Shown piece by piece: positions 8,521 through 16,628 of a stretch of 38,231 nt of DNA; the first letter of the stretch is position 1, and the number at the start of each line of letters is the position of its first letter. The DNA comes from Photorhabdus australis DSM 17609 (GTDB lineage: Bacteria; Pseudomonadota; Gammaproteobacteria; Enterobacterales; Enterobacteriaceae), in the NCBI RefSeq assembly GCF_000711895.1, contig NZ_JONO01000047.1, forward strand, positions 1 through 38,231, in the 5' to 3' direction. The notes under the pieces were generated by a model that saw only the letters and a program-made list of their open reading frames with translations, did not search any database and had not been told where the DNA came from. The position numbers and the translations under genes are program-made.

Positions 8521-9237
8521 ATGGCCACTCCCCATATTAATGCTGAGATGGGCGATTTTGCAGATGTTGTTTTAATGCCGGGTGATCCACTACGTGCAAA
8601 ATACATTGCTGAAACTTTTCTGGAAAATGTCCGACAGGTAAATAATGTTCGCGGAATGTTAGGTTTCACCGGTACTTATAAAGGCCGCCCGATTTCCGTG
8701 ATGGGACATGGTATGGGTATCCCATCTTGTTCCATCTATGCGAAAGAATTGATCGCTGATTTCGGTGTTAAAGTTCTTATTCGTGTAGGTTCCTGTGGCT
8801 CGGTACGTCACGACATTAAATTGCGTGATGTCGTTATTGGTATGGGAGCATGTACTGATTCCAAAGTTAACCGTATACGTTTTAAAGATCATGATTTTGC
8901 AGCAATTGCTGATTTCGATCTGGTTCGCAATGCGGTTGATGCGGCTAAAGCAAAAAACATTAAGGCACATGTAGGCAACATTTTCTCTATTGAGCTGTTT
9001 TATACGCCTGATCTGGAAATGTACGATGTAATGGAAAAGTACGGCATTCTGGGTGTGGAAATGGAAGCGGCAGGTATCTACAGTGTTGCAGCTGAATATG
9101 GTGCCAAGGCACTGACTATTTGTACCGTTTCTGATCATATTCGTACAGGTGAACAAATTGTTGCAGAAGAACGCCAGACAACTTTCAATGAAATGATTGA
9201 AATCGCGCTGGAATCTGTTCTGTTGGGTGATAAATAA
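8521..9237 (+). CDS. deoD: Purine nucleoside phosphorylase, DeoD type
   Basis: Phosphorolysis of purine (deoxy)nucleosides to base and (deoxy)ribose 1-phosphate. 238 residues, one fewer than E. coli DeoD, with the hexameric PNP-I fold signatures: phosphate-binding [11 protein letters not shown], the family motif [10 protein letters not shown], ribose-site MEAAGIY and the catalytic Asp in TVSDHI. AAGGA precedes the ATG by eight to nine bases. Last gene of the operon, followed after 50 bases by a strong terminator. Confidence 0.98.
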   Translation: MATPHINAEMGDFADVVLMPGDPLRAKYIAETFLENVRQVNNVRGMLGFTGTYKGRPISVMGHGMGIPSCSIYAKELIADFGVKVLIRVGSCGSVRHDIKLRDVVIGMGACTDSKVNRIRFKDHDFAAIADFDLVRNAVDAAKAKNIKAHVGNIFSIELFYTPDLEMYDVMEKYGILGVEMEAAGIYSVAAEYGAKALTICTVSDHIRTGEQIVAEERQTTFNEMIEIALESVLLGDK

Positions 9238-9286
9238 CCCCCCTGCTTTTTGTTTTCGGTTACAAATAAAGAACAGCTTTTAAGCT

Positions 9287-9332
9287 AATGCCAGTCAGTT
9301 AACCGATTGACTGGCATTTATTTTTCTCTTTT
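9287..9332 (+). terminator. Rho-independent terminator of the deo operon
   Basis: AATGCCAGTCA (9287-9297) pairs perfectly with TGACTGGCATT (9308-9318) around a 10-base loop, followed by a T-rich run. It points along the deo operon. The convergent transsulfuration gene stops at 9333, so the T-run nearly touches that gene's end. Confidence 0.92.
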
Positions 9333-10487
9333 TTATTGGGCGGCTTTTTCTAGTGCCTGAGCTAAATCTGCGATGAGGTCTTCTGCATCCTCTATGCCCA
9401 CTGAGATACGTACCAACTGTGGTGTGATCCCGGAAGAAAGGCGTTTTTCTAACGGAATAGAAGCGTGAGTCATACTGAAAGGCTGGCTTATCAAGCTCTC
9501 CACGCCGCCCAAACTTTCCGCCAGTGTGAATAATTTCAACTCTTGAATTAACCGACGGGCGTAATCGTTATCACCTTTTAAATGAACAGAAATCATACCA
9601 CCAAAGCCACTCATTTGACGTTTTGCCAGCTCATACTGGGGATGAGAAGGGAGACCGGGGTAAAAAACAGTTTCGATCTGTGGCTGTTGTTCCAGCCAGT
9701 GAGCAAGCTTTGCTGCACTGGCGATGTGACGCTGCATACGCAGAGCAAGTGTACGCATTCCACGTAGAACCAGAAAACTACTAAATGGGTCGAGCACGCC
9801 TCCCACTGAGTTTTGCAGAAAACCGAGCTTTTCTGCTAGCTCCGTATTTTTGCCTACGACAGCTAATCCTGCGATGACATCGGAATGACCATTCAAGTAT
9901 TTAGTGGCGGAGTGCACAACAATATCGAATCCCATATCAAGTGGGCGTTGGATATATGGAGAGGCGAAAGTATTATCCGCGACACTGAGGATTCCGTGTT
10001 GTTGGGCTATTTGCGCGATAGCCGCCAGATCGGCTAGTTTGAGCAACGGATTAGTGGGAGTTTCCACCCAGATCATTTTTGTATCGGGACGAATTGCCGC
10101 TTTAAGGCCAGTGATATCATCTGCTTTCACGTAAGTGACACGCAAGCCAGCAGTACGGCTGCGTACTTTTTCCAGTAGCCGGTAAGTACCACCGTATAGA
10201 TCGTCTACTGCTACCAGATGGCTATCTTTGTCCAGCAGTTCTAACACTGTGGAACTGGCTGCCAGTCCTGAACTGAAAGCATAGCCTTGGCTACCGTTTT
10301 CCAGTTCCGCTATCGCGTTTTCCAGTGAGTCGCGTGTTGGATTGCCACTGCGGGAATATTCATAACCAGTGTGCTGGCCGGGGGCAGGCTGGGCGTAGGT
10401 CGAAGTTGCATAAATTGCTGGCATTACCGCGCCGGTATGATCAGGTGTATAGCCAGAGTGAACAGTTTTAGTATCAAACTTGGTCAT
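9333..10487 (-). CDS. Cystathionine gamma-lyase-like PLP enzyme
   Basis: A 384-residue Cys/Met-metabolism PLP enzyme. Family marks are the substrate-site YEYSRSGNPTR, the PLP-ring contact in SSGLAAS, the aspartate in VADNTFASPY and the PLP lysine Lys196 in HSATKYLNGHSD. Sequence alone does not cleanly separate gamma-lyase from gamma-synthase (MetB). The neighbour decides: it sits 24 bases after a cystathionine beta-synthase in the same direction. The natural reading is that this enzyme splits cystathionine to cysteine, 2-oxobutyrate and ammonia, completing reverse transsulfuration. Names used elsewhere for such pairs include mccB/mtcC and metB; I leave the symbol blank. Confidence 0.88.
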   Translation of the reverse strand: MTKFDTKTVHSGYTPDHTGAVMPAIYATSTYAQPAPGQHTGYEYSRSGNPTRDSLENAIAELENGSQGYAFSSGLAASSTVLELLDKDSHLVAVDDLYGGTYRLLEKVRSRTAGLRVTYVKADDITGLKAAIRPDTKMIWVETPTNPLLKLADLAAIAQIAQQHGILSVADNTFASPYIQRPLDMGFDIVVHSATKYLNGHSDVIAGLAVVGKNTELAEKLGFLQNSVGGVLDPFSSFLVLRGMRTLALRMQRHIASAAKLAHWLEQQPQIETVFYPGLPSHPQYELAKRQMSGFGGMISVHLKGDNDYARRLIQELKLFTLAESLGGVESLISQPFSMTHASIPLEKRLSSGITPQLVRISVGIEDAEDLIADLAQALEKAAQ

Positions 10488-10511
10488 AGTGTTGTTATTC
10501 CTACGAGAAAA

Positions 10512-11879
10512 TCAATTAAGTTGCTGACGCCATGCGTTCAGCACATCTGTGCGAGTTACGAGTCCAAGGAAGCAGCCATTGTCGACGATGAGTGCCACAT
10601 GCCCGGCATCGAACGTTGTCATCAATTGTTGCAAAGAAGCGCTTTTATCCAGAGTTTGAACCTGGTGGGTCATGGCGTGGCTAACGGATAGAGTAAAATT
10701 GCGTGGATTAGCTTGCACTGTGTGCATTAAATCCCATTCATCGATAATGCCAACGATTTGTTCATCTTTCAGTACAGGTAACTGGGAAATTTCATACAGA
10801 CGCATTCGGGTATGAGCGGTTTTCAATGTATCTTCCGGCGATACAAAAACCGTAGCGCCATCCTGATAGCGGTAGGTGATATAGTCGCTCAGATCGTGTT
10901 GTGGTATACGTGACTGGAACCCTTGTTCCAACATCCAGTAGTCGTTAAACATTTTTGATAGGTACTTGTTCCCGCTGTCACATGCCAGCGTAACTACACG
11001 CTTTGGCGTGGTTTGTGAGCGGCAGTAACGCAGTGCGGCGGCCAGTAACGTACCACTGGAAGAACCAGCCAGTATGCCTTCTTTTAACAGCAGATCTCGT
11101 GCACTGGAGAAAGCTTCTGCATCACTGACACGATAGGCGTGATGTACCCGACTAAAATCGCCAAGGGGAGGAACAAAATCTTCACCGATGCCTTCCACTT
11201 GCCAACTTCCGGCTTCACCATATTTACCGTGTTCGATGTAATCTACCAGAATAGAACCATTTGGGTCGGCTAACACAAACTCGGTTCCTGGTGAGACTTG
11301 AGCGAAGTAACTGCTCAGACCGCCTAGCGTTCCGCCGGAACCGACGCCAATTACCACGGCATCGACGTTGTAATCCATTTGCTGCCAGATTTCCGGGCCG
11401 GTGGTAGTAATATGAGCGGCTGAGTTGGCTGGATTATTGAACTGATCAATGTAATAAGAGCCTGGTATTTCTTGAGCCAGACGTAGGGCATAGTCCTGAT
11501 AATATTCTGGGTGACCTTTACTGACATCAGAACGGGTCAGACGTACATCGGTACCCAGTGCACGTAGATGGAACACCTTCTCTCGGCTCATTTTGTCTGG
11601 AACAACCAGAATCAGTTTATATCCTTTTAGGGCGGCGACTAATGCTAATCCAATACCGGTATTGCCAGCAGTGGCTTCGATAATCGTACCACCAGGCTGG
11701 AGTAAGCCCTGTTTTTCCGCCTGCTCGATCATTGAAAGTGCAACGCGATCTTTAATAGAACCACCGGGATTTTGATTCTCCAGTTTAATAAATAATTGAC
11801 ATGGACCGGTATTAAGATGCGTTAGCTCTAGCAATGGGGTATTACCAATCATATCGAGAACAGAGCGTGATGTGGTCAT
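10512..11879 (-). CDS. cbs: Cystathionine beta-synthase with C-terminal CBS domain pair
   Basis: Condenses serine (or O-acetylserine) with homocysteine to cystathionine. 455 residues. PLP-dependent beta-replacement fold at residues 1 to about 320: PLP lysine Lys43 in NPGGSIKDR, the ATAGNTG substrate loop and the phosphate-binding GVGSGGTLGG. Two CBS domains follow from about 335 to 455 (VSPEDTLKTAHTRM and AMTHQVQTLDKSASLQQLM), as in full-length eukaryotic-type synthases. There is no N-terminal haem-binding extension. GGAG precedes the ATG. Promoter-proximal gene of a two-gene unit with the lyase downstream. It could instead be annotated as a cysteine synthase, but the CBS tail and partner argue against that. 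Confidence 0.92.
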   Translation of the reverse strand: MTTSRSVLDMIGNTPLLELTHLNTGPCQLFIKLENQNPGGSIKDRVALSMIEQAEKQGLLQPGGTIIEATAGNTGIGLALVAALKGYKLILVVPDKMSREKVFHLRALGTDVRLTRSDVSKGHPEYYQDYALRLAQEIPGSYYIDQFNNPANSAAHITTTGPEIWQQMDYNVDAVVIGVGSGGTLGGLSSYFAQVSPGTEFVLADPNGSILVDYIEHGKYGEAGSWQVEGIGEDFVPPLGDFSRVHHAYRVSDAEAFSSARDLLLKEGILAGSSSGTLLAAALRYCRSQTTPKRVVTLACDSGNKYLSKMFNDYWMLEQGFQSRIPQHDLSDYITYRYQDGATVFVSPEDTLKTAHTRMRLYEISQLPVLKDEQIVGIIDEWDLMHTVQANPRNFTLSVSHAMTHQVQTLDKSASLQQLMTTFDAGHVALIVDNGCFLGLVTRTDVLNAWRQQLN

Positions 11880-12424
11880 ATCATCTCCAGATAATCCGTT
11901 GTATTCATATAGTTATGGAGGATAACTCTGTAAATGTATTTGTTTGAAAGAATGAATCGCAACCATATATAGCCAAATGGAATATACTAATTTTATTTTA
12001 GATGTAAAGAAGTATAGATGTTTAGATTTCCGATTTATTAAATTCTGGAGTAAATAAAATCGTTTAATTTACTATCAGGAGTTTATCAGAATAAATCCTG
12101 TGATTTTTACCAGAAATTTATACTCCAATAATTTATTTATTAATCTAATATGGATTTGGATTTTAAAAATATTTTATGAACGAGATGATGGATATTTTTA
12201 TTTTGTTTCTTTTAATCTCTACTGTGATTTTAAAATAATATTTTATAGGGTCTTTTTCTTCATTTTTTTGTATTTTTCATAGTGGGTGTAATAATTATCT
12301 CTTTGTGAAGATAATAATTAAGATATACCGAATGAACTTCAAGATGCTTGAGTTGTCAGATATAAAAACATTTAAATTCAACAACATAATCGTTTTTCAA
12401 ACATGCACTTTGAAGTGTCTTGAG
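11880..12424. other. AT-rich intergenic spacer
   Basis: About 545 bases without a convincing gene. It must hold the promoter of the minus-strand cbs gene near 11900-12000, but no clear -35/-10 pair or MetJ-like box stands out. The longest open frames are Phe/Tyr-rich translations of AT-rich DNA without ribosome binding sites. Confidence 0.6.
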
Positions 12425-12486
12425 TATATACCTGTTATCTTTTAAGTTGCCTCTTTATTGGCTGCGCTCACTCACCCCGGTCACAT
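12425..12486 (+). repeat. Partial ERIC-type repeat (copy 1)
   Basis: Matches the first half of the two fuller copies in this window: a TATACC-like edge, then TTATCTTTTAAGTTGCCTC and GGCTGCGCTCACTCACCCCG. Similarity stops after GGTCACAT, so the second half is lost. The core resembles the enterobacterial ERIC consensus as I recall it. Confidence 0.75.
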
Positions 12487-12574
12487 CTTTCCTTCGTTAA
12501 AAACGAGAGGGTTGCTAGCAACACCGAAGCCATGTTTTATATTTTAAAACCACGGTGTTATAAATAGTCGCCTG

Positions 12575-12994
12575 TTAATCCTCCCAGGGATTAATCACGC
12601 CCACACCTGCCGCCTCGAACGGGCTAATATCTCGTGTGGCAACTATCATGCCATTTGCAGCGGCGATTGCAGCGATATATCCATCAGCTAGGCCGATTGC
12701 CAAACCGGCGAACCGTGCTTTTGCCATCAATTCACCGTAAGATTGTGATGCTGACATATCGAATGACAATACACGTCCGACGAATAAAGGTAATATCTGC
12801 TTTTCCAGGCTTTCCTGCAACTTGTCGCGTCGTTTCCCCACGGGCAGCGAGGCCAAACCGAAGCGTAGTTCGGCTACAGTTATTGCCGACAGATATAGGG
12901 TTTCAATCGGTTGTGCGTCTAGCCACTTAATGACATTCGATTCAGAGGCTTGACGCAGCGGTTCTGAGATCACGTTAGTATCCAGTATGATCAT
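12575..12994 (-). CDS. PIN-domain toxin, VapC/FitB type
   Basis: A 139-residue PIN-domain ribonuclease toxin. The expected acidic residues that bind Mg are present: Asp5 in ILDTNVISE, Glu42 in VAELRFG, Asp104 in GLADGYIAA and Asp122 in ATRDISPF. Proteins of this family cut RNA, often initiator tRNA, when not held by their antitoxin. Its ATG overlaps the antitoxin stop by four bases, typical of coupled toxin-antitoxin pairs. The PIN residues all look intact, so the toxin is probably active. Target unknown. Confidence 0.9.
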   Translation of the reverse strand: MIILDTNVISEPLRQASESNVIKWLDAQPIETLYLSAITVAELRFGLASLPVGKRRDKLQESLEKQILPLFVGRVLSFDMSASQSYGELMAKARFAGLAIGLADGYIAAIAAANGMIVATRDISPFEAAGVGVINPWED

Positions 12995-13245
12995 TGAAAA
13001 CTTACCGGCTTGGCTGGCGTTTTGTCACGCATTTGCTCGATGGCTGTGAACTCCTCATCGGTTAACTTGGCTTGCCGGCCAATCTCAGTTAGCATTGAGC
13101 CCAACTTGATCCGGCCTTCGGCTTTTACGGATTTTTCCAGAATGGCGCGTACTTCGGCCTCAGTGCTGTGGCCGTGCATGGCAGCACGAACCCGCAAGGC
13201 ACGGTGCACTTCATCAGGGATGTTTCTGACAGTCATCATTGCCAT
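12991..13245 (-). CDS. Ribbon-helix-helix antitoxin, FitA type
   Basis: An 84-residue protein with an N-terminal ribbon-helix-helix DNA-binding domain (MTVRNIPDEVHRALRVRAAMHGHSTEAEVRAIL, given here as two parts: strand TVRNIP, then helices to about residue 38). The C-terminal tail would wrap the toxin. It should bind the PIN toxin and repress its own promoter. Two further in-frame ATGs follow the first closely (MAMMTV), so the true start may be 6-9 bases later. Just upstream, a direct repeat (GCATTCGA then GCATTCAA, near 13264-13280) may be its operator. Confidence 0.87.
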   Translation of the reverse strand: MAMMTVRNIPDEVHRALRVRAAMHGHSTEAEVRAILEKSVKAEGRIKLGSMLTEIGRQAKLTDEEFTAIEQMRDKTPAKPVSFQ

Positions 13246-13382
13246 AATTCTTTACCTCTATTTGCATTCGATGCATTCAATATAGTTAAGTGAATTCAAA
13301 CTGGCAAGCGATCCCGACAGAGGTCAGAGGACGTTCAAGGGACGCCTCAGAAAACGAGTTAAGTCAGTCTGGCATATTGAGT

Positions 13383-13430
13383 GATTGCGCCCCGCCCAAT
13401 GCGAGGTTTTACGGCGGGTTTTCGCTAACT
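13383..13430 (-). mobile_element. Probable solo end of an IS605/TnpB-type element
   Basis: Contains CCCCGCCC, a spacer, then TTACGGCGGGTTTTCGCTAAC. This resembles the reverse complement of the left end of the TnpB remnant at 26825-26872, which reads CCCCGCC, a spacer of similar length, then TTACGGCGGTTTTTGCTAAA. Both can form a GC hairpin, as ends of this element class do. Only the end is left, with no transposase nearby. The match is by eye and imperfect; the hairpin could simply be a terminator-like structure. Confidence 0.4.
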
Positions 13431-13476
13431 ATTTTGTAGTATTTTTTGGTCATATGTTTCCAGAGCCGATTTTACC

Positions 13477-14115
13477 TTATTCCTCTTCTTTTTCACTTGA
13501 TTTGCTGTTGGCTGTTAGCAAATAGGGTGATTGCTGCCAACGGCTTGGTGCTAATTGCAGCAGATTATGCGCCAGAATAAAGCCAATTGCTAAAGCTAAT
13601 AGGATCATGATCCTGAGCAGGTTAGTTGTGTTGTCTACCTGTTTGGACTCTGTTGCGAGTTTATGTGTATCCAATGTCAGACGCAAAAAACCTTTTGGCT
13701 CATCTTTTCCTGGAATGGGAACGACGATTTGGTGATTAAAATAGCTGCCTGCTTTTTTGCCATCTAACGATAAACGATCTCGTACTGATACATTCTCTCC
13801 ACTATGGGCAACTTGTGTCCCATTTTGAAGGTAAACACTCGCATCGAGTATGCGGCTGTTTTTGGTTAGGTAATTCAAATTAGCGAGTATCTGCTCATTA
13901 TTAAGATCTTTGCTGCCACTCTCCATATAATCGGATAAGCTGAATGCGACTTGTTTTGCCAGGGTTTTTGCTAATTCCTCAAACTGATCTATCTGGGCTT
14001 GTTGGTGAGAACGGCTAAAATAAGAAACACCCTGCATGAGAATTACTAATAAAGCAATACAAATCAATATAATAGCGGTTTTATGCAGTCGAAATTTTAA
14101 TTTAGCTTTGGTCAT
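13477..14115 (-). CDS. ytjB: YtjB/Smp family inner-membrane protein
   Basis: 212 residues, close to E. coli YtjB (Smp, 214), and in its conserved place divergent from serB. One membrane helix at about residues 12-30 (KTAIILICIALLVILMQGV) and a second at about 165-185 enclose a periplasmic region of about 135 residues. That region has a sensor-like look (SVYLQNGTQVAHSGENVSVRDR). The biochemical role is unknown. The start has a GGGAT-like site upstream; 116 bases separate it from serB, room for two divergent promoters. Confidence 0.9.
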   Translation of the reverse strand: MTKAKLKFRLHKTAIILICIALLVILMQGVSYFSRSHQQAQIDQFEELAKTLAKQVAFSLSDYMESGSKDLNNEQILANLNYLTKNSRILDASVYLQNGTQVAHSGENVSVRDRLSLDGKKAGSYFNHQIVVPIPGKDEPKGFLRLTLDTHKLATESKQVDNTTNLLRIMILLALAIGFILAHNLLQLAPSRWQQSPYLLTANSKSSEKEEE

Positions 14116-14231
14116 AGTTATCCCTTCCAGGCTTTGGTTATCTCAATGTTGCCAGATGCCATACAGAGAGGATAGTTTGAAATGCGACTTTTTGCTGCCA
14201 GAGTCATATGGGATTACAGGAGTAGGGATTT

Positions 14232-15209
14232 ATGTCTAATAACCTGGCTTATCGTTATTTGCCGGAAGAGGTCCATAAGTGGCCGGGATTACCACTTTCA
14301 TTAAGTGGTGAAGAAGTCATGCCATTGGATTACCGGGCTGGTGACAGTGGTTGGTTGATATATGGCCGTGGTTTGGATAAACAGCGTATCAGTAACTTTC
14401 AGCATCGGCTTGGAGCAGCAATTGTTATCGTTTCTTCATGGCGTATTGATGATTATCAGGTAGTGCGTATTGCTGGCAGTCTGACGCCGCGTATTAAAAG
14501 ACTTGCTGATGAGTGTCGGCTGGATGTTGTGCCTTTGGGGCAGATCCCTCGGTTGCGCTCACCAGGTTTGCTGGTAATGGATATGGATTCAACGGCAATT
14601 CAAATTGAGTGTATTGATGAAATTGCCCGTTTGGCAGGTGTAGGTGACAAGGTAGCCGAAATTACTGAGCGGGCAATGCAAGGGGAGTTGGATTTTTCTG
14701 AGAGTTTGCGAGAGCGGGTTTCTCAGCTTGCAGGAGCTGATGCCGATATCCTGCGACAGGTTGTAGAAGATTTACCACTTATGCCAGGGTTGACCAGTCT
14801 GGTGCGTAAGTTGCAGTCATTTTATTGGCATGTGGCAATCGCGTCGGGGGGATTCACCTATTTTGCGGATCATCTGCGCCAGAATTTACGTTTGGTTGCG
14901 GCGGTAGCAAATCAGTTAGAAGTAAAAAATGGCAAGTTGACAGGTAAGGTTAAAGGACCAATTGTTGATGCCAAATATAAGGCTGCCACACTGGTGAGAT
15001 TGGCGAAAAAATTGGATATCCCGTTAGAGCAAACCGTAGCTATTGGCGATGGTGCTAATGATTTGAAAATGATCCGTAAAGCAGGGCTGGGCATTGCTTA
15101 TCATGCTAAACCGAAGGTTTATGCTCAGTCGAAGGTGACAATTCGCCATGCTGATCTGATGGGGGTATTGTGTGTGTTAAGTGGTGGTCTTAAACACGAA
15201 GAACGTTAA
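14232..15209 (+). CDS. serB: Phosphoserine phosphatase
   Basis: Dephosphorylates L-phosphoserine, the last step of serine synthesis. 325 residues (E. coli 322). An N-terminal ACT-like domain covers about 1-105. The HAD phosphatase core starts with the nucleophile motif MDMDSTAI (Asp117, Asp119). It continues with ECIDEIA, motif II in AIASGGFTYF, the lysine of motif III, and motif IV in AIGDGANDLKMI. First gene of serB-radA-nadR; 24 bases separate it from radA. The start follows GGAGTAGGGATTT. Confidence 0.97.
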   Translation: MSNNLAYRYLPEEVHKWPGLPLSLSGEEVMPLDYRAGDSGWLIYGRGLDKQRISNFQHRLGAAIVIVSSWRIDDYQVVRIAGSLTPRIKRLADECRLDVVPLGQIPRLRSPGLLVMDMDSTAIQIECIDEIARLAGVGDKVAEITERAMQGELDFSESLRERVSQLAGADADILRQVVEDLPLMPGLTSLVRKLQSFYWHVAIASGGFTYFADHLRQNLRLVAAVANQLEVKNGKLTGKVKGPIVDAKYKAATLVRLAKKLDIPLEQTVAIGDGANDLKMIRKAGLGIAYHAKPKVYAQSKVTIRHADLMGVLCVLSGGLKHEER

Positions 15210-15233
15210 TGAAGTTGTTTTAGGGAGTGCAGA

Positions 15234-16616
15234 GTGGCAAAAGCAGCAAAACGAGCGTTTGTCTGTAATGAGTGTGGGGCGGATTATCCGCGTTGGCAGG
15301 GACAATGTAGCGCATGTCATGCCTGGAATACTATTACTGAGGTGCGTTTAGCCGCCACACCTTCCTCTCGTAGTGACAGATTCAGTGGTTATGCGGGAGA
15401 TGTGGGTGTCAGCAGGGTTCAGAAATTATCAGAGATTAGTCTGGAAGAACTTCCCCGTTTTTCCACTGGATTCAAAGAATTTGATCGGGTCCTGGGCGGT
15501 GGTGTTGTGCCCGGTAGTGCCATTCTGATTGGTGGTAACCCGGGGGCTGGAAAAAGTACCTTACTGTTGCAGACAATGTGTCAGCTGTCCGTTCAGATGA
15601 AAACGTTATATGTCACGGGAGAGGAGTCGTTACAACAGGTTGCGATGCGTGCTTACCGGTTAGGATTGCCGGTTGATAATCTGAATATGCTGTCAGAAAC
15701 GAGCATTGAGCAGATTTGCCTGATTGCAGAGCAGGAACAGCCAAAACTGATGGTAATTGACTCCATTCAAGTGATGCATATGGCGGATATTCAATCTTCT
15801 CCTGGAAGTGTCGCTCAGGTCAGGGAAACCGCAGCTTATCTTACTCGGTTTGCTAAAACCCGCGGTATTGCCATCATTATGGTGGGGCATGTAACCAAAG
15901 ATGGTTCATTGGCCGGACCAAAAGTGTTGGAGCATTGTATTGATTGTTCGGTGATGCTTGATGGTGAAGCTGATTCCCGTTTCCGCACTCTACGCAGCCA
16001 TAAAAACCGGTTTGGTGCTGTCAATGAACTTGGTGTGTTTGCCATGACAGAGCAAGGGTTGCGTGAAGTGAGTAATCCGTCAGCGATTTTCCTGAGTCGT
16101 GGTGATGAAGTGACAGCTGGCAGTTCTGTCATGGTGGTATGGGAAGGTACCCGTCCTTTGTTGGTGGAAATTCAGGCGCTGGTGGATCATTCGATGATGA
16201 CGAATCCGCGGCGGGTAGCTGTTGGCTTGGAACAAAACCGATTGGCTATCTTGTTGGCAGTTCTTCATCGTCATGGTGGTTTGCAAATGTCTGATCAGGA
16301 TGTGTTTGTCAATGTGGTTGGTGGGGTTAAGGTAGCGGAAACCAGTGCAGATCTGGCTTTACTTCTCTCTTTAGTTTCCAGTTTTCGGGATCGGCCTTTG
16401 CCCCGCGATTTGGTTGTATTTGGTGAGGTGGGATTGGCTGGTGAAATCCGTCCTGTACCGAGTGGTCAGGAACGAATATCTGAAGCGGCCAAACATGGTT
16501 TTAAACGGGCGATAGTCCCTTATGCCAATATGCCGAAAAAAGAGTTGCCGGGGATGAAAGTTTTCGGTGTGAAAAAGCTGGTAGATGCTTTATCTGTTAT
16601 GGACGATCTTGATTAA
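15234..16616 (+). CDS. radA: DNA recombination/repair protein RadA
   Basis: A RecA-like ATPase (460 residues, same as E. coli) that promotes branch migration in recombinational repair. Order: a C4 zinc finger at residues 11-28 (CNEC and CSAC); Walker A GGNPGAGKST at about 101-109; Walker B LMVIDSIQ; the RadA-specific KNRFG motif near residue 260; and a C-terminal Lon-protease-like domain (VNVVGGVKVAETSADLALLL) lacking the Lon catalytic residues. The start is a GTG with GGGAG before it. Second gene of the serB operon. Confidence 0.98.
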   Translation: MAKAAKRAFVCNECGADYPRWQGQCSACHAWNTITEVRLAATPSSRSDRFSGYAGDVGVSRVQKLSEISLEELPRFSTGFKEFDRVLGGGVVPGSAILIGGNPGAGKSTLLLQTMCQLSVQMKTLYVTGEESLQQVAMRAYRLGLPVDNLNMLSETSIEQICLIAEQEQPKLMVIDSIQVMHMADIQSSPGSVAQVRETAAYLTRFAKTRGIAIIMVGHVTKDGSLAGPKVLEHCIDCSVMLDGEADSRFRTLRSHKNRFGAVNELGVFAMTEQGLREVSNPSAIFLSRGDEVTAGSSVMVVWEGTRPLLVEIQALVDHSMMTNPRRVAVGLEQNRLAILLAVLHRHGGLQMSDQDVFVNVVGGVKVAETSADLALLLSLVSSFRDRPLPRDLVVFGEVGLAGEIRPVPSGQERISEAAKHGFKRAIVPYANMPKKELPGMKVFGVKKLVDALSVMDDLD

Positions 16617-16628
16617 ACAGGGGGAGAT

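Noticed and set aside
12100-12282. 60-residue open frame in the cbs upstream spacer
   Set aside because: Phe/Ile/Tyr-rich translation of AT-rich DNA, no ribosome binding site, no family features.
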